Part shown: positions 6,137 through 9,188 of the stretch, in pieces
Position numbering within the stretch: the first letter of the stretch is position 1
How the letters are laid out: the number at the start of each line of letters is the position of its first letter
DNA from: Anaerolineae bacterium
GTDB taxonomy: Bacteria; Chloroflexota; Anaerolineae; B4-G1; SLSP01
NCBI GenBank assembly: GCA_016928755.1
Contig: JAFGKB010000096.1
Location: forward strand, 1 to 9,188
Direction of reading: 5' to 3'
Length of the DNA stretch: 9,188 nt
Made by a program: the position numbers and the translations under genes
Notes under the pieces: generated by a model
Databases searched by the model: none
Told to the model about the DNA's origin: nothing
What the model saw: the letters and a program-made list of their open reading frames with translations, nothing else

Positions 6137-7201
6137 ATGGTCAATTATATTATTCGTCGCCTTTTAATGGTTCCGTTGCTATTATTTGGTGTAACCGTGC
6201 TGATCTTTTTAATGCTCCAGGTTCTTTCACCTGTAGAGCGTTCCGCGCTTTATGTCCGTGATATCCCGCGTAATGAACGTGTGTTGGAAGGTATCATCAA
6301 GCGCTATGGTTTAGACCAACCGGTCCACATCCAGTATTGGAAATGGTTGATGGGAACCATTGACCCGCAGACCGGTGATCGCCAAGGGGGGATCCTACGG
6401 GGTGAATTTGGGTATTCGCGTACTGCTTCACAACCGGTTGCGGAGATGCTTGCCCGCCGTTTCCCGGCATCCCTGGAGTTAGCTTTGTTGGCTGTGATCC
6501 CGGTTATTGCTGGGGGTATCTTATTAGGGGTTGTGGGTGCTGTAAACCACAATAAACCCTTGGATCAGTTTGTGCGTATTTTTGGTATTGTCGGTTGGTC
6601 CTTCCCGGATTTTGTATTTGGCCTCTTGTTATTGATGCTCTTTTATGCTAATTTAGGCTGGTTCCCGCCGGGCCGGATTTCCGATTGGGCCAATCAGATT
6701 GTCCAATCCCCAGAATTTCACAATTATACACAACTGATTACCATTGACTCATTGTTAAATCTGCGCTTTGATATTTTCTGGGATGCGTTACGCCATTTGA
6801 TTATGCCGGTGATTACTCTGGCTTATCTGTGGTGGGCTTTGACCTTGCGCGTAACTCGCTCCTCTATGTTAGAGACTTTACGACAAGATTATATTACTAC
6901 CGCACGTGCCAAGGGGTTAAGTGAGCGGACTGTTATCCGTCGCCACGCTTTGCCTAATGGCTTGATGCCCGTGATTACCTTGGGGGGGAATACGGTAGTC
7001 GGGTTATTAAGTGGTGTGGTCATTGTTGAAACGGTCTATAACTACCCTGGTATTGGTTCGGCAGCGGCTGATGCGGCGGTGAACCTCGATGTTATCACTG
7101 TTCTGGCTTTTGTATTGCTGAATGGTTTTATCCTGGTAATGGCGAACCTTATTGTAGATATTCTCTATGCCTACATTGACCCGCGCGTGCGCCTGGATTA
7201 A
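6137..7201 (+). CDS. oppB: Peptide-type ABC transporter permease, OppB/DppB family
   Basis: This is an inner-membrane channel subunit that pairs with OppC. It begins with MVNYIIRRLL and a first membrane span (about 9-29), which is the usual OppB start. The extracytoplasmic loop contains RYGLDQPVHIQYWKWL (56-71) and LRGEFGYS (87-94), both hallmarks of the B permease. Further spans lie near 113-135, 143-170, 220-240, 280-300 and 318-345. The cytoplasmic EAA loop that docks the ATPases is intact (DYITTARAKGLSE, 251-263, then HALPNGLMP, 270-278). It ends in the expected AYIDPRVRLD. The length of 354 residues is slightly above the usual 310-340, from the loop at 175-215. GGAGG (6126-6130) lies 6 bases before the ATG. 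The 202-base gap after the binding protein is wide for an operon and holds a hairpin and a promoter candidate. Confidence 0.95.
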   Translation: MVNYIIRRLLMVPLLLFGVTVLIFLMLQVLSPVERSALYVRDIPRNERVLEGIIKRYGLDQPVHIQYWKWLMGTIDPQTGDRQGGILRGEFGYSRTASQPVAEMLARRFPASLELALLAVIPVIAGGILLGVVGAVNHNKPLDQFVRIFGIVGWSFPDFVFGLLLLMLFYANLGWFPPGRISDWANQIVQSPEFHNYTQLITIDSLLNLRFDIFWDALRHLIMPVITLAYLWWALTLRVTRSSMLETLRQDYITTARAKGLSERTVIRRHALPNGLMPVITLGGNTVVGLLSGVVIVETVYNYPGIGSAAADAAVNLDVITVLAFVLLNGFILVMANLIVDILYAYIDPRVRLD

Positions 7202-7237
7202 GCTGTAACCGGATATTTTTAGAGGAGATTAAGTGTA

Positions 7238-8275
7238 ATGACGAACGAGACAAAACAGACGTTAGTTATTGATGAAGAACAGTTTCTGCCCCGGCGCGAG
7301 ATGAGCAACTTGGAGCGTTGGTTAGGTACCGATACTTATCGCGCGCTACGCGGTATGGTAACTAATCCTACTTCTATTGTCGGTTTGGTTTTATTAGGGC
7401 TATTCCTTTTTATTGCTCTGGCTGCACCTATTTTGGCCCCCCCTATTTCTTCTAATCCATACCAGATTCCCCGCGACGGTTATGGTTCGGTGCCAAAGCC
7501 TCCGGGGACACTGTGGAATAGTCGCCAACCTGAGTTGCCGTTCTGGTGGAAGCCTATTATGGGGACCGACCAGTGGGTACATATTATGGGAACCGCCAGT
7601 GGCCAATGGGATATCTATTATGGTGTAGTCTGGGGAACCCGTACCGCGTTGCAGGTTGGTCTTTTAATTACATTTGTGGGAGCTGCGGTAGGTATTACTA
7701 TTGGTGCGGTGTCTGCCTATTATGGGGGCTGGTTAGATATGGTATTGATGCGTATTACTGATATCTTTATGGCTTTTCCCTTTATGCTTGCCGCGATGAC
7801 GCTTTCGGCAGTGTTGACGCCGGTATTGGGGAAGGGACTTTTCCCGCCGATGATTGCTTTGATGGCTTTTGGGTGGACGGGTTTTGCCCGGTTGTTGCGC
7901 AGTGATATTCTCTCTGTGCGTGAGCGCGAATATGTGCTCGCTGCCCAGGTTATCGGTGTTAAAGATGCGCGGATTCTGTTCCGCCATATTCTGCCTAATG
8001 CTATCTTCCCCACGTTGGTACTTGGTTCGATGCGTATTGGCAGTTACGTGATTACGTTCGCGGGTTTAAGTTTCTTGGGTATTGGTGCCGAGGTTGGTTA
8101 TGCTGACTGGGGTCAATTGCTCTCCTTTGCCCGTGCTTGGATGACTAATTTGGGTGAATACTGGTATATTGTGATTTTCCCCGGTGTTGCGCTGGTGCTA
8201 TTTACTCTATCATGGAACCTGGTAGGGGATGCCTTGCGTGACGTTTTGGATCCTCGTATGCAGGGTTCCCGTTAG
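7238..8275 (+). CDS. oppC: Peptide-type ABC transporter permease, OppC/DppC family
   Basis: This is the partner channel subunit to OppB. A long cytoplasmic N-terminus (1-45) leads to the first span (about 46-67). A long outer loop follows (about 70-130), rich in Pro, Gly and Trp (SVPKPPG at 84-90, MGTDQW at 108-113). The loop is followed by GTASGQWDIYYGVVWGTR (118-135), where most OppC proteins have a G-T-D-x-x-G-R-D form. Further spans lie near 137-160, 173-193, 200-216, 262-282 and 309-330. The EAA loop is clear (EYVLAAQVIGVKD, 231-243, then HILPNAIFP, 250-258), and the end GDALRDVLDPR is typical. The length of 345 residues is somewhat above the usual 300. AGGAG (7223-7227) lies 10 bases before the ATG. 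Only 36 bases separate it from oppB, so the two are surely co-transcribed. Confidence 0.95.
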   Translation: MTNETKQTLVIDEEQFLPRREMSNLERWLGTDTYRALRGMVTNPTSIVGLVLLGLFLFIALAAPILAPPISSNPYQIPRDGYGSVPKPPGTLWNSRQPELPFWWKPIMGTDQWVHIMGTASGQWDIYYGVVWGTRTALQVGLLITFVGAAVGITIGAVSAYYGGWLDMVLMRITDIFMAFPFMLAAMTLSAVLTPVLGKGLFPPMIALMAFGWTGFARLLRSDILSVREREYVLAAQVIGVKDARILFRHILPNAIFPTLVLGSMRIGSYVITFAGLSFLGIGAEVGYADWGQLLSFARAWMTNLGEYWYIVIFPGVALVLFTLSWNLVGDALRDVLDPRMQGSR

Positions 8276-8354
8276 GTTGGTTGGGGACTTCTTGTAAAGA
8301 GGTGGTGTAACTACTGTAGTCATTGTTTTTGGGCGCGAATAATTTAAGTAGATC

Positions 8355-8390
8355 AAGGAATGCGTGCATTAATCTGCACGCATTCTTTTT
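8355..8390 (+). terminator. Rho-independent terminator of the importer operon
   Basis: GAATGCGTGCA (8358-8368) and TGCACGCATTC (8375-8385) form a perfect 11-bp stem with a six-base loop (TTAATC). Five Ts follow (8386-8390), and AAG at 8355-8357 can lengthen the stem into them. It lies 82 bases past the oppC stop. On the - strand the same stem lies after the stop of the facing gene but lacks a good T-run, so it may work mainly in one direction. Confidence 0.9.
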
Positions 8391-8406
8391 GTTGTATGGA
8401 TATTGC

Positions 8407-9188
8407 CTAGAACTTTCTTCCGTTGCCATTATTCCAGGGGTTGAGCAACGTATTAATTCCATCGCCTAACAAATTCCACCCAATACTGAACAATATTAAT
8501 GCCAGCGTCACCGGGATAAAAACCCACCAGTGGTGCAGTGGATTTCCCCCCGGCCCAATCACCCAATTCCGCCCGGCGACTAAAATCGCGCCCCAAGGTA
8601 AATTTGCACCAATGCCGATAAAGGTGAAAGTCGCTTCCAGGATAACCATCCCCCCGATATCCCGCGTGGCCATCACAACGGCCGGGGTGATAGCGTTAGG
8701 CAACAAGTGACGCAAGATAATGCGCCTTGGAGGTGCGCCGATGGTCTTGGCCGCCATCGCATATTCTGTAGTTTTCAGCGTGGCTACATTCGCGTTGATC
8801 AGACGTGTATAAGGCATCCAAGAGAAGAGGATTAAGCCTAACATGATGGGGTCGAACTCTAATGTTCGCATAGTTCTTTGAAATAAGTTCAAGGGAGCAT
8901 CATAAGTCGCCGGTGTCATGATCTGCTGGAATAGGAACACGCCGGCGATGGCCGGAATTGTGAGAAATGCATCGGTTATCCGCATAATTAACCGGTTAAC
9001 GCGCCCTTCAAAGTAGCCGCTAATAGCCCCCAGGAGTGTACCAAACATCGCTGTGGTCAGGGTTACGATCAAGCCAAAGCGCAGTGCAGAGCGTGTTCCC
9101 CAAATGAGGGAATAGTAGATGTCGAAGCCTCCGGAAACGGTTCCTAATGGAATACCTGCGCCTGGCGGTTTGGGGATGTTTAGAGATG
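8407..9188 (-). CDS. Second OppC/DppC-family permease, partial (5' end outside the window)
   Basis: The reverse frame is open from the window edge to TAG at 8407-8409, giving 259 residues of the C-terminal part. The first visible residues (SLNIPKPPGAGIPLGT) belong to the outer loop, then SGGFDIYYSLIWGTRSAL precedes the membrane core. The EAA loop is intact (EYAMAAKTIGAPP, then RHLLPNAITP), and the end GDGINTLLNPWNN is an OppC end with Asn-Pro-Trp in place of the usual Asp-Pro-Arg. A TTG near 9072 is only an internal codon: the reading frame and homology continue upstream. It is clearly related to OppC at 7238-8275 but diverged throughout, with an insertion around MTPATYDAPLNLFQ. It is therefore not a recent copy. 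The convergent orientation suggests the tail of another importer operon to the right. Confidence 0.92.
   Translation of the reverse strand, partial: SLNIPKPPGAGIPLGTVSGGFDIYYSLIWGTRSALRFGLIVTLTTAMFGTLLGAISGYFEGRVNRLIMRITDAFLTIPAIAGVFLFQQIMTPATYDAPLNLFQRTMRTLEFDPIMLGLILFSWMPYTRLINANVATLKTTEYAMAAKTIGAPPRRIILRHLLPNAITPAVVMATRDIGGMVILEATFTFIGIGANLPWGAILVAGRNWVIGPGGNPLHHWWVFIPVTLALILFSIGWNLLGDGINTLLNPWNNGNGRKF

Noticed and set aside
8407..9072. Starting the right-hand permease at the TTG near 9072.
   Set aside because: The same frame stays open to the window edge and encodes OppC-like sequence upstream, so the gene is truncated by the window and does not begin there.
7238..9188. The two oppC genes as a recent inverted duplication.
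   Set aside because: The proteins differ throughout, including an insertion and different C-termini, and no long DNA identity is visible.
1..9188. CRISPR arrays, insertion sequences, tRNA, rRNA or phage genes.
   Set aside because: I saw no spaced repeats, transposase frames, terminal inverted repeats or RNA-gene signatures on either strand.

Overview
The window is about 9.2 kb of moderate-GC bacterial DNA. Its main content is a complete peptide-type (Opp/Dpp family) ABC importer locus on the + strand. The best clue to the host is the solute-binding lipoprotein. Just after its lipidated cysteine it has a valine/threonine/glutamate-rich linker ending in VVVTATPEP, a style I associate with Chloroflexota (Anaerolineae and relatives). 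This is inference from one protein, since no phylogenetic marker gene is present.

Layout. Positions 1-320 (- strand) hold the 5' part of a small lipoprotein gene cut by the window edge. Positions 406-1053 (- strand) hold an RraA/HMG-aldolase-like gene whose conserved Arg-Asp motif reads Tyr-Asp. Positions 1054-1729 are an AT-rich, gene-free regulatory stretch. Positions 1730-8275 (+ strand) hold five genes in the order ATPase D, ATPase F, binding protein A, permease B, permease C. Positions 8276-8406 are a convergent gap with a strong intrinsic terminator. Positions 8407-9188 (- strand) hold the 3' part of a second, diverged OppC permease, so another importer locus begins beyond the right edge.

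How the genes work together. The lipoprotein at 3919-5934 would capture substrate outside the membrane and deliver it to the OppB/OppC channel. The two ATPases, which overlap by one base, would power import. All parts of a functional importer are present and look intact. The substrate (peptides, or other ligands carried by this family such as nickel or sugars) cannot be told from sequence.

Regulation. An identical 11-mer, CTATTAGGGCA, lies directly after a TTG-type -35-like hexamer and just before a TATAAT-like hexamer, both upstream of oppD and upstream of the binding-protein gene. This suggests a shared operator and an internal promoter. A GC-rich hairpin without a U-tract follows the binding-protein gene, and a plausible promoter precedes oppB. 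Together these suggest that the binding protein is expressed separately from the permeases and at a higher level. I see no mobile element, CRISPR array, tRNA or rRNA, and nothing that I would call a new biological system. The notable points are regulatory architecture and active-site changes.
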